A DNA stretch of 50,322 nt, taken from Maricaulis sp963976135 (GTDB lineage: Bacteria > Pseudomonadota > Alphaproteobacteria > Caulobacterales > Maricaulaceae). Location: positions 1 through 50,322 of the forward strand of contig NZ_CAXBKN010000003.1 in NCBI RefSeq assembly GCF_963976135.1. Reading direction: 5' to 3'. Below are positions 35,169 to 43,257 of this stretch, in pieces (the stretch's first letter is position 1; the number at the start of each line of letters is the position of its first letter). Under the pieces are notes generated by a model. The model saw only the letters and a list, made by a program, of their open reading frames with translations. It was not told the DNA's origin and searched no databases. The translations under genes were made by a program, and so were the position numbers.

Positions 35169-36215
35169 TCAATTGACGGGCTGGCGCGCAGCGTCGCGGA
35201 CATAGCCCAGCGCCGCCAGGGCGGTTTGTTTCGGGTCGAGATAGAGGCCGTCGGCCTCGCCGGCCAGTGTGCTGACCTCGCGCCAGGCCTTCAGCCAGGG
35301 CGTCGGATCCTGCCGGTTTTCCGCCTGGCTGCGCGCCGTGTCATGGATGGCGTTGGACAAGGCGGTGTAAAACACCGAGCGCAAGCCCTCGCTGCCCTTG
35401 CGGGCCACGCGATCGGCGAGCGCGTGCACTTCGCTGTCGCTGGCCGATGCGCCGCGCGCGACGACGGCGCGGACCTGGCTGGCCAGCTCGACACCGCCCG
35501 AGGCGCACAGGGCCAGGGCCCGGCCTGGAGCGCCGCCGGCCAGATGTGAGGCGGCCAGGGCCGCGGGCATATCCCTGGCGGCGTTCTGCTCGATCAGCCA
35601 ATTCGCCGTCGCCTCGATCTCCGGTGGACGCAGGACCAGGGTGCGGCAGCGTGAACGGATCGTCGCCGGCAGGCGTCCGGGGGAATGCGCCACCAGCAGC
35701 AGCACGCCCCGCTGTGGCGGCTCTTCGAGGGTCTTGAGCAAGGCATTGGCGCCATTATTATTCATCTCATCGACGCTATCGACGAGGCAGACACGCCAGC
35801 CGCCATTGGCGCTGGCGCTCTTCTCGAAGAAATGCGGTGCCTTGCGGGCTTCATCAACGGTGATCTCGCCGCGCCAGCGCTTGCGCTTGTCATCCCAGGG
35901 ACGGCGCAGCAGCAAAAGGTCGGGACAGGCGCTGGCTTCGAGCAATTGGCAGACCGGGTCGGCGGGGCTGGCGCCGAGCGGGCCGTATTGCGGGTTGGCC
36001 ACAGCCCCGAGAATCCGGCGTGCCGCCCGCCAGGCGAAACTGGCCTTGCCGACACCGCGCGGCCCGGTGATCAGCCAGGCATGATGCATGCGGCCGCTGC
36101 TCAGCGCGGTGGCGAGGTCGGTTTCCGCGGCTTCATGCCCGAACAGGTCATAGCGTTGCCGCGGTGCCAGACAGCCGGGCTGCACATCGGATCCAAGTTC
36201 GGGATCGGTGCTCAC
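35169..36215 (-). CDS. holB: DNA polymerase III delta' subunit
   Basis: A 348-residue clamp-loader subunit. The AAA+ P-loop is GPRGVGKASF and the sensor/Walker B region is CLVDSVDEMNNNGANALLKTLEEPP. The SRC motif (IRSRCRTL) that supplies the arginine finger to neighbouring subunits is present. Length fits the family. The start is GTG, overlapping the tmk stop (GTGA). The tmk-holB-tatD order is conserved widely in bacteria and supports the call. Confidence 0.93.
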   Translation of the reverse strand: MSTDPELGSDVQPGCLAPRQRYDLFGHEAAETDLATALSSGRMHHAWLITGPRGVGKASFAWRAARRILGAVANPQYGPLGASPADPVCQLLEASACPDLLLLRRPWDDKRKRWRGEITVDEARKAPHFFEKSASANGGWRVCLVDSVDEMNNNGANALLKTLEEPPQRGVLLLVAHSPGRLPATIRSRCRTLVLRPPEIEATANWLIEQNAARDMPAALAASHLAGGAPGRALALCASGGVELASQVRAVVARGASASDSEVHALADRVARKGSEGLRSVFYTALSNAIHDTARSQAENRQDPTPWLKAWREVSTLAGEADGLYLDPKQTALAALGYVRDAARQPVN

Positions 36216-36847
36216 AACAAGCGCGCTCCGAGATGTTCATCAATCGTGCTGACGGCATGGCGAAACACGATATCGGCCGCCTCACCGCCATCAATCACGA
36301 CGCAGCGGTCCGGTTCGTTATCGGCGATATCAAGAAAGGCCCGGCGCAAACGGCCGTGAAAGCCCGGATCGAAACGCTCGAAGCGGGTGGCATCCTCGCC
36401 GCGGGCAATCGTGCGCTCGATCCCGATGGTCGGATTGACGTCGAGGATCAGGGTCAGGTCCGGTTTGAAATTGCCGAGCGCAGCCTGGTGCAGAAGCTTG
36501 ATACGCTCGATCGGCACGCCGCCGGCAGCGCCTTGATAGGCAGTGGTGGAATCGGCGAAACGGTCCGAGAGCACCCAGGCGCCGCCTTGCAGCGCCGGTG
36601 CGATCAGGCGTTCGACATGATCGACGCGCGCGGCATACATCAGCAGGGCTTCGGTCATCGGCGACCAGCGATCAGTCGCGCCCGTCAGCAGGATTTCGCG
36701 CAGGACTTCCGCCCCGGGGGTTCCGCCCGGCTCGCGCGTGACCACGACATCAAGCCCGCGCTGGCGCAACTTGTCTGCCAGCGCCTGGATCAATGTGGTC
36801 TTGCCGGCGCCCTCGCCGCCTTCAAGCGTGATGAAGCGTCCGCGCAT
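36212..36847 (-). CDS. tmk: Thymidylate kinase
   Basis: A 211-residue P-loop kinase that makes dTDP from dTMP. It shows LEGGEGAGKTT (P-loop), TREPGGTPGAE, SDRFADSTTAYQGA (DR motif) and a LID region around ARGEDATRFE. The start is ATG, 1 bp after the dacC stop, and its TGA overlaps the GTG of holB. Size and motifs are standard. Confidence 0.96.
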   Translation of the reverse strand: MRGRFITLEGGEGAGKTTLIQALADKLRQRGLDVVVTREPGGTPGAEVLREILLTGATDRWSPMTEALLMYAARVDHVERLIAPALQGGAWVLSDRFADSTTAYQGAAGGVPIERIKLLHQAALGNFKPDLTLILDVNPTIGIERTIARGEDATRFERFDPGFHGRLRRAFLDIADNEPDRCVVIDGGEAADIVFRHAVSTIDEHLGARLL

Positions 36848-36848
36848 C

Positions 36849-38018
36849 TCAGCTGCCGCCGCGGATCATGTGCGCGAGCGCCGCGCCAATCCGGCCCATC
36901 ATCCCCTTGCGGCCGACAGCCTCGGAAGCGAAAAGCGGAAAATTCTGGGGCTCATAGCCGGGGGCTTCGACAACGAGATGGCCGATTTCCTGGCCGACCT
37001 CGACGGGCGCCATCAGCGGCCCGTCATAAACAACGCTAACCGTCATATTGCGGCGGGCACGGCGTTGCAGCGCGACCTGGACAGCCTCGCCGACCTCCAT
37101 GCCAACCGTATCGGTTTCGCCCATGAAGACTTCGGCCCGCTGGTCAATGACGGCACCGGCGTCAAACAGGTCATAAACGGCAAAATCCGACATCGCGGCG
37201 CGCATCATGCGCTCGGCTTCACTGGTGCGGGCGCGATTGGAGTCCATGCCGTTGAAGACGATGATGCGGCGCTGGCCATCGCGCTCGGCGGTCGCGGCCA
37301 GACCATAGCCGGCAGCCTCGGTATGGCCGGTTTTCAGCCCGTCCGCGCCGGCAAAATTACCCAGTAGCGGATTGCGGTTATACTGGCGGATCCCGTTATA
37401 GGTGAATTCGCGCTCGGCCCAGATGCCATAATATTCCGGGTGATCGCGGATCAGGATCCGGGCCAGCCGGGCCAGGTCGAGCGCGCTGATATTATGGTCG
37501 GGGTCGGGCCAGCCGGTGGAATTGGCGAATTGCGCGCTCATCAGCCCCAGTTCGTGCGCCCGCGCCGTCATCGCGTCGGCGAAGGCCGCCTCGCTGCCGG
37601 ACAGGGCTTCGGCCAGCACGATACAGGCATCGCCGCCGGACTGGATAATGACGCCGCGCAGCAAGTCATCGACGCGGGCGCGGCTGTGCAATTCCAGGAA
37701 CATGGTCGACGAGCCGGATGCTGCGCCGCCGGTGCGCCAGGCGTATTCGGAGACCGGCAATTCATCATCCATCGACAGGGTTCCGGCATCGATGGCTTCG
37801 AGCACCATCAGCACGGTCATCATCTTGCTCATCGAGGATGGCGCCATCGGCGTCTCGGCATCCTTGGCGAACAGGACCTGCCCGGTCTCGAAATCCATGA
37901 TCACCGCATGGGTGGCCTCGGTCTCATAATGGTCCTGGGCATGCGCCAGAGCGGGGGCCAGAACGGGGACCAGAATGAGGGCGGCGATAAAGGCGAAACT
38001 TGAAGTGATTGCGCGCAC
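36849..38018 (-). CDS. dacC: D-alanyl-D-alanine carboxypeptidase (PBP5/6-like)
   Basis: A 389-residue low-molecular-weight penicillin-binding protein that trims the terminal D-Ala from peptidoglycan stem peptides. A signal peptide (cleavage about residue 27) precedes the peptidase domain with S62-x-x-K65 (PSSMSKMM), S126-G-G (IIQSGGDA) in place of the usual S-x-N, and the KTG box (GLKTGHTEAAGY). A C-terminal beta domain and a short amphipathic tail for membrane association follow. The start is GTG with AGGAG 8 nt upstream. It lies between rlpA and tmk. Confidence 0.92.
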   Translation of the reverse strand: MRAITSSFAFIAALILVPVLAPALAHAQDHYETEATHAVIMDFETGQVLFAKDAETPMAPSSMSKMMTVLMVLEAIDAGTLSMDDELPVSEYAWRTGGAASGSSTMFLELHSRARVDDLLRGVIIQSGGDACIVLAEALSGSEAAFADAMTARAHELGLMSAQFANSTGWPDPDHNISALDLARLARILIRDHPEYYGIWAEREFTYNGIRQYNRNPLLGNFAGADGLKTGHTEAAGYGLAATAERDGQRRIIVFNGMDSNRARTSEAERMMRAAMSDFAVYDLFDAGAVIDQRAEVFMGETDTVGMEVGEAVQVALQRRARRNMTVSVVYDGPLMAPVEVGQEIGHLVVEAPGYEPQNFPLFASEAVGRKGMMGRIGAALAHMIRGGS

Positions 38019-38127
38019 GTCTGAACGCTCCTGTCGGGAATCGGGAAGTTACCGTGACGAAGACGCCATACAAGCGCGGCAAGAGTGTGACGTCCAGCGC
38101 CCAGACGCGCCGCGAGGCGCAGCAAAC

Positions 38128-39060
38128 TCAGTTCAGCGACACAATCCGGGCATCGCGCACGCCATAGCTGGCCAGCCGGACGCGCGCTGCGTCGGCACTG
38201 GAGCGGTCATTCCAGCGACCGACCAGAACGCGGTAAAGCGTCTGTCCGCCCGCCTCGACCGGCTGGACCCAGACATCGCCGGCCTCGGAGATGCGGCTGG
38301 CGAGGCGATTGGCATTGCCCAGATCGGCGAAGGCGCCGGCCTGTACGGTCAACCCCTCATTCGAGGCCGGGACCCAGGCCGGTGAAAATGGTGCATCGCG
38401 AGCGACATCTTCCAGCGCCGGCACGGTGTCGGGGCTGCCGATATCGGCCAGTTGATAGCCCGGATCCGGGGCCTGGGCTGCCGGCAGGGCCGGGCCGAGA
38501 TAGCGCACCCTCACCCGCGCCAGGCCATTGCTGCGATAGCCCAGCTGGTCGGCGGCGGCACGGCTGAGATCGATCAGACGGTCATCGACAAAGGGGCCGC
38601 GATCATTGATCCGCACCACGACCTGGCGGCCATTCTCCAGATTGGTCACTTCGGCGATGGCGGGAATTGGCAAGGTCGTATGCGCGGCCGTCATGGTGTT
38701 CTGATCAAACACTTCGCCATTGGCTGTCGGGCGCCCATGGAAGGTCGGGCCATACCAGGAGGCGATACCGACGACATCGTAATCATCATCGCGCTGCGGC
38801 ACGAAACGCTGCCCCGCCACGGTATAGGGATTGCCGACTTTCTGGTGATCGCTGTCGCCGGCAATCAATGTCGCCGTATCAACCCGGCGGGCCAGCAGAA
38901 CGGGCGCCACTGCTGTCGCTTCGGGCAGGGCCGGCACGTCGCGCGAAAACGGACGCGTCGGCGCTGGCGTCGAGGCACAGCCGGCCAGCATCAGCAGAGC
39001 CAGCGCACTGGCGAGAAAAGAATGACGCAAAACGGGACCCACCAAGCTCGGCCAACCCAA
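38128..39060 (-). CDS. rlpA: RlpA septal lytic transglycosylase lipoprotein
   Basis: A 310-residue lipoprotein with lipobox LAGC (about C28). A double-psi beta-barrel RlpA domain (about 95-190: GIASWYGPTFHGRPTANG, NGRQVVVRINDRGPF, DLSRAAADQLG) and a C-terminal SPOR domain (about 235-310: GLTVQAGAFADLGNA...) follow. RlpA cleaves denuded glycan strands at the division septum, and SPOR binds those strands. The start is uncertain: the frame offers only TTG/GTG codons (39060, 39045, 39042) before the signal peptide. Its neighbour dacC makes a related peptidoglycan step. Confidence 0.9.
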   Translation of the reverse strand: MGWPSLVGPVLRHSFLASALALLMLAGCASTPAPTRPFSRDVPALPEATAVAPVLLARRVDTATLIAGDSDHQKVGNPYTVAGQRFVPQRDDDYDVVGIASWYGPTFHGRPTANGEVFDQNTMTAAHTTLPIPAIAEVTNLENGRQVVVRINDRGPFVDDRLIDLSRAAADQLGYRSNGLARVRVRYLGPALPAAQAPDPGYQLADIGSPDTVPALEDVARDAPFSPAWVPASNEGLTVQAGAFADLGNANRLASRISEAGDVWVQPVEAGGQTLYRVLVGRWNDRSSADAARVRLASYGVRDARIVSLN

Positions 39061-39157
39061 AATCTACCCTCTCTTATCGCGCAAACATGAAAGGAGGGTA
39101 AGCCGCTGCAACGCAGATATTGCGCTTATCCCCCGTTGACCGCTATTGGAAGCCATC

Positions 39158-39245
39158 GGAGAGGTGGCAGAGTGGTCGATTGCGGCGGTCTTGAAAACCG
39201 TTGAACCGCGAGGTTCCGGGGGTTCGAATCCCTCCCTCTCCGCCA
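39158..39245 (+). tRNA. tRNA-Ser (anticodon UGA)
   Basis: An 88-nt class II tRNA including an encoded CCA. The acceptor stem GGAGAGG/CCTCTCC, D-loop GTGGCAGAGTGGTCGA, anticodon loop CTTGAAA (anticodon TGA), a long variable arm (about 39200-39216) and the T-arm GGTTCGAATCC are all readable. It decodes UCA and related serine codons. Confidence 0.97.
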
Positions 39246-39752
39246 TTTTCCCCGGCGTCACCATGACATCATCCCTGCCCCGATAGCGCCTGCGCCGGAC
39301 GTGGTCGCCCTGTTCAGACCGGTTGTGCCTTTGATGAGCGCCTGTGTTGTTTCCGTATGCCGTTGATGATGCCCTGATGTGTGCTTCATTTGCCTCAAAC
39401 TGGGCTGTGAAATGTGGAAATATGCTGCGAAACCAATTGGATATAGCGTTCAGTTCCGGTTTCGATCCTGTTTTCACGATTTTCGCACCTCCCGCATCAC
39501 CTCCGAGCCCACCAGTATAACCGCGCCCGGCAAGGGGTGGACAGGCAGGGCTCCGCGCTGGGTTCGAGTGGCCAATGAGGGGCATGCATCTCAGCATGAA
39601 GGATTTCAGGGATGGGCGCGCGACGCGGTCCGGGACTCGGTAAAAGGCGCTGTGTTTAATGGCTTAGGGCCGAATTGATCGCGTGTGCCCCCATCCATTC
39701 CGGGGACCAACATGAAAGGTGCGGCACAGGGTGAAGGGGGTCAGCCTGGGCC
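39246..39752. other. Gene-poor stretch after tRNA-Ser
   Basis: About 500 bp with no convincing gene on either strand. Open frames exist but have unbiased codon use, no ribosome-binding site and no recognisable domain. The part 39340-39480 is less GC-rich than average. No integrase, direct repeat of the tRNA 3' end or insertion-sequence end was seen, so there is no positive sign of an integrated element. Confidence 0.5.
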
Positions 39753-40304
39753 TTACTTTTCGGGCTCGCCGGCCGGTGGGGTGCCGGGAGGCTTGATCCC
39801 GTCCTGATCGCCCACCTCCCAACCAGGGTCGCCGCCACCCAGATTCTGGGTCTGCGCCGGATCACGACCGGAACCCGGGCGCGGATCACCCACCTCCCAA
39901 CCAGGATCACCGCCGCCCAGATTCTGGGTCTGTCCGGGATCACGGGCGGAACCGGGACGTGGATCACCCACTTCCCAACCAGGGTCGCCGCCACCCAGAT
40001 TCTGGGTCTGCGCCGGATCACGACCGGAACCCGGGCGCGGATCACCCACCTCCCAACCAGGATCACCGCCGCCCAGATTCTGGGTCTGTCCGGGATCACG
40101 GGCGGGGGCGGGACGTGGATCGCGCCGGGTCAGGATGGTGCCATTACGGGTGCGGCAGCGCTCGCCAGCCCCGGCTTCGCGGCAGAGCGGCAGGGTTTCA
40201 TCGCCGGCCGGCTGGGCGTGTTGACGCTGCGCTCCGGCGGGTCCGGACAGGGCCAGAATACAGCCGGCCAGAATCACGGCGGCGACAGGATGTTTGCAGA
40301 TCAT
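39753..40304 (-). CDS. Exported repeat protein (four 26-residue repeats)
   Basis: A 183-residue protein with an N-terminal signal peptide (about 1-26) and a short segment containing two Cys (LCREAGAGERC). Four nearly identical 26-residue repeats follow, of pattern DP-x-QTQNLGGGDPGWEVGD then PRPGS-x-R, and then a Pro/Glu tail. Asp, Gly and Pro dominate, so the repeat region is probably extended or disordered, possibly binding metal or cell-wall material. I recognise no family. ATG 40304 is supported by a strong GGAGG. It is divergent from the PPC-metalloprotease gene, with a 178-bp intergenic region. Confidence 0.65.
   Translation of the reverse strand: MICKHPVAAVILAGCILALSGPAGAQRQHAQPAGDETLPLCREAGAGERCRTRNGTILTRRDPRPAPARDPGQTQNLGGGDPGWEVGDPRPGSGRDPAQTQNLGGGDPGWEVGDPRPGSARDPGQTQNLGGGDPGWEVGDPRPGSGRDPAQTQNLGGGDPGWEVGDQDGIKPPGTPPAGEPEK
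39806..40117. repeat. Tandem 156-bp repeat (4 x 78 bp)
   Basis: Two nearly identical 156-bp copies lie head to tail (39806-39961 and 39962-40117). Each consists of two diverged 78-bp units, so the array alternates A-B-A-B. Differences between the 156-bp copies are only a few bases, mainly at the right end. This indicates two rounds of duplication, the last one recent, and a length-variable coding region. Confidence 0.9.
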
Positions 40305-40482
40305 GGTGGGCCTCCCCTTTGTTTGGCTGATGTCTAGCATAAAAGGATCGGCAAGGCTGGCAATTCGCGCCCGCCGGCCTCCATGGCACTCCTTCCCTTG
40401 TGAGCTACGGGGCGGGCGTCTATAGCAAGGGCCGATCAGCAGCCTCGGGCGATTCCGCCGGCTGGGACATCCGGGGGGATTT

Positions 40483-42747
40483 ATGCGCGCTACTTTTATC
40501 GGACTGGTTCTGTGTGGTCTTGCTGCCGGAGGCGCAGCCGCACAAACGCCGGTTGATCAGGTGTTTACCGGTGAGCTTACGGAAGACATGGCGCGCGCCG
40601 GTTTCGATATTCAGCTCGAGGCCGGCCAGGTTGTGACGCTGACGACGGCCTCCAGCGACAGGCTTGACACCATCCTGACCCTGAGCGGTCCCGACGGGCA
40701 ATTGCTCGGCGAGAATGATGACCAGGAGATGGGCATTCTGACCTCCCGGCTGGTGCATCTGCCGGCAGAGAGCGGGCTGTATCTGGCCGAGGTCAGCGGC
40801 TATGGCGGCGCACTGGGCAGTTTCTCGCTGTCCCTGTCCTACGGCCTTGATGTCGGCCTCTCGGATGCGGCGCAAATCCTGCGTGAGGAAACGGTCAGCT
40901 TTGATGCCAACCAGAGCGAGGCGCGTTTCGAAGCCGATCTTGCCGCCGGTGATATCGTGGTCGCTTCGACCTTCGCCCTCAGCGAGGATCTCGATTCCAC
41001 CCTGGCCCTGCTCGGGCCCGATGGCAGCATCCTCGCGCAGAATGATGATCGCGGTGATGGCACGTTCAACTCGCAAATAGTCTATCTGGTCGAACAGTCC
41101 GGGCCCTACCAGCTGCTGGTCGGCACCTATGGCGGTCTGGGTGAAGGCGATATGGCCGTCTCGCTGGCGATCGATCCGGAGGCTGAACTCCCGTTCGATT
41201 TCACTGCCATCGAGGGCACGCCGATCGCCCGGCATGAGGGCGAACTCGGCGATGACCAGCCCTCGATCAGCTTCCCGGTCACGCTGGAGGCCGGCCAGAC
41301 CCTGCTGGCCCTCGCTGACACCCTGACCGGTGATCTCGATCCGGTGCTGCGACTGACCGGTCCCGATGGTTATCCGGTGGCGATGAATGATGATCGCGGC
41401 GATGGCTCGCTCAATTCGGCGATTGCCTTCACCGCCCCGCAAAGCGCCACCTATCAGCTCGAACTCAGCCGCTATCGCAGCGGTGCCAGCAGCGGCATGT
41501 TCCAGCTCATCCTGTCCTCGGTTGACGCCTCCGTGGTCGATACACTTCAGGAATTGCTGGAGAATTCGGTCACACTGAGCGGGCCGGAAATGTTGCACCA
41601 GACGGCGGACTTCAATGTCTACTACACGGTGGAAGGGGTTGACGCCTCGAGTGAGGATTATGCCCGATCGGTCGGCGTGGCGCTGCAGGAGATGCTCGAC
41701 GCCCAGGTCAACCGGATTGGCTGGGCCGAACCGATACGCGATGATGATGGGCGCTACCGCGCCTATGTCGCCGATGCCGACGGCTCGATGGGTGTGACCC
41801 GGCCGGTCGAGATCGTATTCGACAATCCCAATACGGATGATGTCCGCGAAACCGCTGCGGCGCGGACCGTCTTCATCATCGACAATGATTTTGTCGGCAT
41901 GGGCAAGACAGCGCCGGTTCACGCGCTGATGCGCGCGACAGTGACACATGAATTCAATCATGTTGTCCAATTCGGTTATGACAGCGAAGAAGGCCTGGAC
42001 TGGCTCTATGAGGCGACCGCTTCGTGGACGGAGACCACCACGGTGGGCGCTGACCAGGACGCGACGGATTATACCGAGACCGATTTCGAGACGCCGGAAT
42101 TGTGCTGGACGACGACGGTGAGCGGTCATGATTACGGCCAGTGGACGCTGCTGCAATCGCTCGCCGACAGTTATGGCGAAGGCTTCATCGTCCGGGTCTG
42201 GGAGAATAGTGTCGAGCTGGACGGATTCGAGACCCTGCAAGCGGCGCTCGATGAGGAGCGCACAACCATTCCCGATGTGCTGCAGCGCTGGCGGGCGCAG
42301 AATTATGCGCGCGCCTATGACCTTGGCGAACTCTTCCCGATCGGCGTCCACCGTCAGCACAGCTTCACTCGGGAAGGGCGCTGGACACTCAAAGGTGGAC
42401 TGGAAGAACTCGGCGCCAATTACATCGATTTCGAACTCGACGGCCGCTACCAGATCACGCTGAGCGGCAATGCCGAGCTGGAGCTCCTCGCCCTGGGGCA
42501 GCGCGATGGCCAGATCGAGGTTATCCGTCTGGGCCGCGGCGGTATCATCGACAGTACGGGCTATGAATCCACCGCCCTGATGGTGTTCAACCGGGCCATG
42601 CCCGAAGCGCCGGGCCAGTGCAGCGGAACAGGCTATTCGATCGAGGTCTCCGCCTCGAATCGCCGGCCGGCCCGGGCGGCCTACCGTTTCAGCGATGAGC
42701 ATTTCACCCCGATTGATCGCAGCGAGGCCGTGTTCGATCAACCCTGA
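40483..42747 (+). CDS. Exported metalloprotease with PPC-like repeats
   Basis: A 754-residue secreted protein with a signal peptide (about 1-20). Three PPC-like beta-sandwich repeats follow (about 25-125, 140-240 and 255-350), each with an LD-x-x-L-x-LxGPDG and NDD-x-GDG core. A catalytic region follows with H489-E-F-N-H493 and, 16 residues on, E510 (LYEATASW), an HExxH...E zinc site of gluzincin type. A C-terminal beta domain completes the chain. PPC domains usually accompany secreted peptidases of marine bacteria. It resembles MXAN_6640-type putative metalloproteases, but no exact family is assigned. The substrate is unknown. Confidence 0.78.
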   Translation: MRATFIGLVLCGLAAGGAAAQTPVDQVFTGELTEDMARAGFDIQLEAGQVVTLTTASSDRLDTILTLSGPDGQLLGENDDQEMGILTSRLVHLPAESGLYLAEVSGYGGALGSFSLSLSYGLDVGLSDAAQILREETVSFDANQSEARFEADLAAGDIVVASTFALSEDLDSTLALLGPDGSILAQNDDRGDGTFNSQIVYLVEQSGPYQLLVGTYGGLGEGDMAVSLAIDPEAELPFDFTAIEGTPIARHEGELGDDQPSISFPVTLEAGQTLLALADTLTGDLDPVLRLTGPDGYPVAMNDDRGDGSLNSAIAFTAPQSATYQLELSRYRSGASSGMFQLILSSVDASVVDTLQELLENSVTLSGPEMLHQTADFNVYYTVEGVDASSEDYARSVGVALQEMLDAQVNRIGWAEPIRDDDGRYRAYVADADGSMGVTRPVEIVFDNPNTDDVRETAAARTVFIIDNDFVGMGKTAPVHALMRATVTHEFNHVVQFGYDSEEGLDWLYEATASWTETTTVGADQDATDYTETDFETPELCWTTTVSGHDYGQWTLLQSLADSYGEGFIVRVWENSVELDGFETLQAALDEERTTIPDVLQRWRAQNYARAYDLGELFPIGVHRQHSFTREGRWTLKGGLEELGANYIDFELDGRYQITLSGNAELELLALGQRDGQIEVIRLGRGGIIDSTGYESTALMVFNRAMPEAPGQCSGTGYSIEVSASNRRPARAAYRFSDEHFTPIDRSEAVFDQP

Positions 42748-42792
42748 GCCGGTCGCGACCGCTCGTCGGGCCTATCCTTTTTACGGCGCCGA

Positions 42793-43248
42793 CTAATCAC
42801 TGCACGGCGCGTGGCCGGCTGGCAGGATTTGCCGGACGCCGGTTGTCATCCGGCTGACGCGTTTGGCAGTTTCCACCAGCTGCCCGTGCGTGGCCAGCTG
42901 GGGATTGGGGATCCAGGGCGTGCCGTTCAGGCTGCCCGGCGGGGTGCGCACGTAAACGGACCAGCGATCGAAAATGCGCTGGTTCACCTCGGCATAGCCG
43001 GTCAGGACGAGATCGCCGTGATGGGGATTGTTCTCGATCCGTTTCAGCGTCTGGTAAAGCGCGGCCCGGGCGCCTTCGAGGACCTGCACAAAATGCGGTC
43101 CGTCAACCAGTAACACACCGGTCAGGGCGTGGGCGGGATTATTGCGAAGCCCGGCATCGAGGATATCGGCGAGATAGCGGTCTTCATCGGCACCGCTGGA
43201 CGCTGTCCAGGTGCGACGGCTGTAGAATGCGAAACGGCAAAGCAGCAT
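42793..43248 (-). CDS. BLUF-domain blue-light photoreceptor
   Basis: A 151-residue protein consisting of one BLUF domain plus a C-terminal extension of about 50 residues. It closely resembles stand-alone BLUF proteins such as Slr1694. The photocycle residues are present: Y9 (FAFYSRR), N36/N37 (RNNPAHALTG) and Q55 (FVQVLEG). W96 in DRWSVY corresponds to the conserved Trp, but the Met two residues later is replaced by V98. FAD is expected as chromophore, and output must be through protein contact because no effector domain is fused. It starts 9 bp after the globin-coupled MCP, with GGGGGA as ribosome-binding site. Confidence 0.88.
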   Translation of the reverse strand: MLLCRFAFYSRRTWTASSGADEDRYLADILDAGLRNNPAHALTGVLLVDGPHFVQVLEGARAALYQTLKRIENNPHHGDLVLTGYAEVNQRIFDRWSVYVRTPPGSLNGTPWIPNPQLATHGQLVETAKRVSRMTTGVRQILPAGHAPCSD

Positions 43249-43257
43249 GAAATCCCC

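Noticed and set aside
39064..39597. Leftward open frame of 177 codons across the tRNA-Ser
   Set aside because: It is the antisense of the tRNA. The translated segment 'AEREGFEPPEPRGSTVFKTA' is the known spurious peptide produced by reading tRNA-Ser genes backwards.
39246..39752. Genomic island integrated at tRNA-Ser
   Set aside because: No integrase, no duplicated tRNA 3' end and no mobile genes were found; downstream genes have normal composition.
39806..40117. CRISPR array
   Set aside because: The repeats are head-to-tail with no unique spacers and lie in one open reading frame, so they are protein-coding tandem repeats.
40420..42741. 773-codon leftward open frame opposite the PPC metalloprotease
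   Set aside because: It is a codon-aligned shadow caused by GC-biased third positions. The plus strand has a signal peptide, repeats and a zinc site; the antisense product has none.
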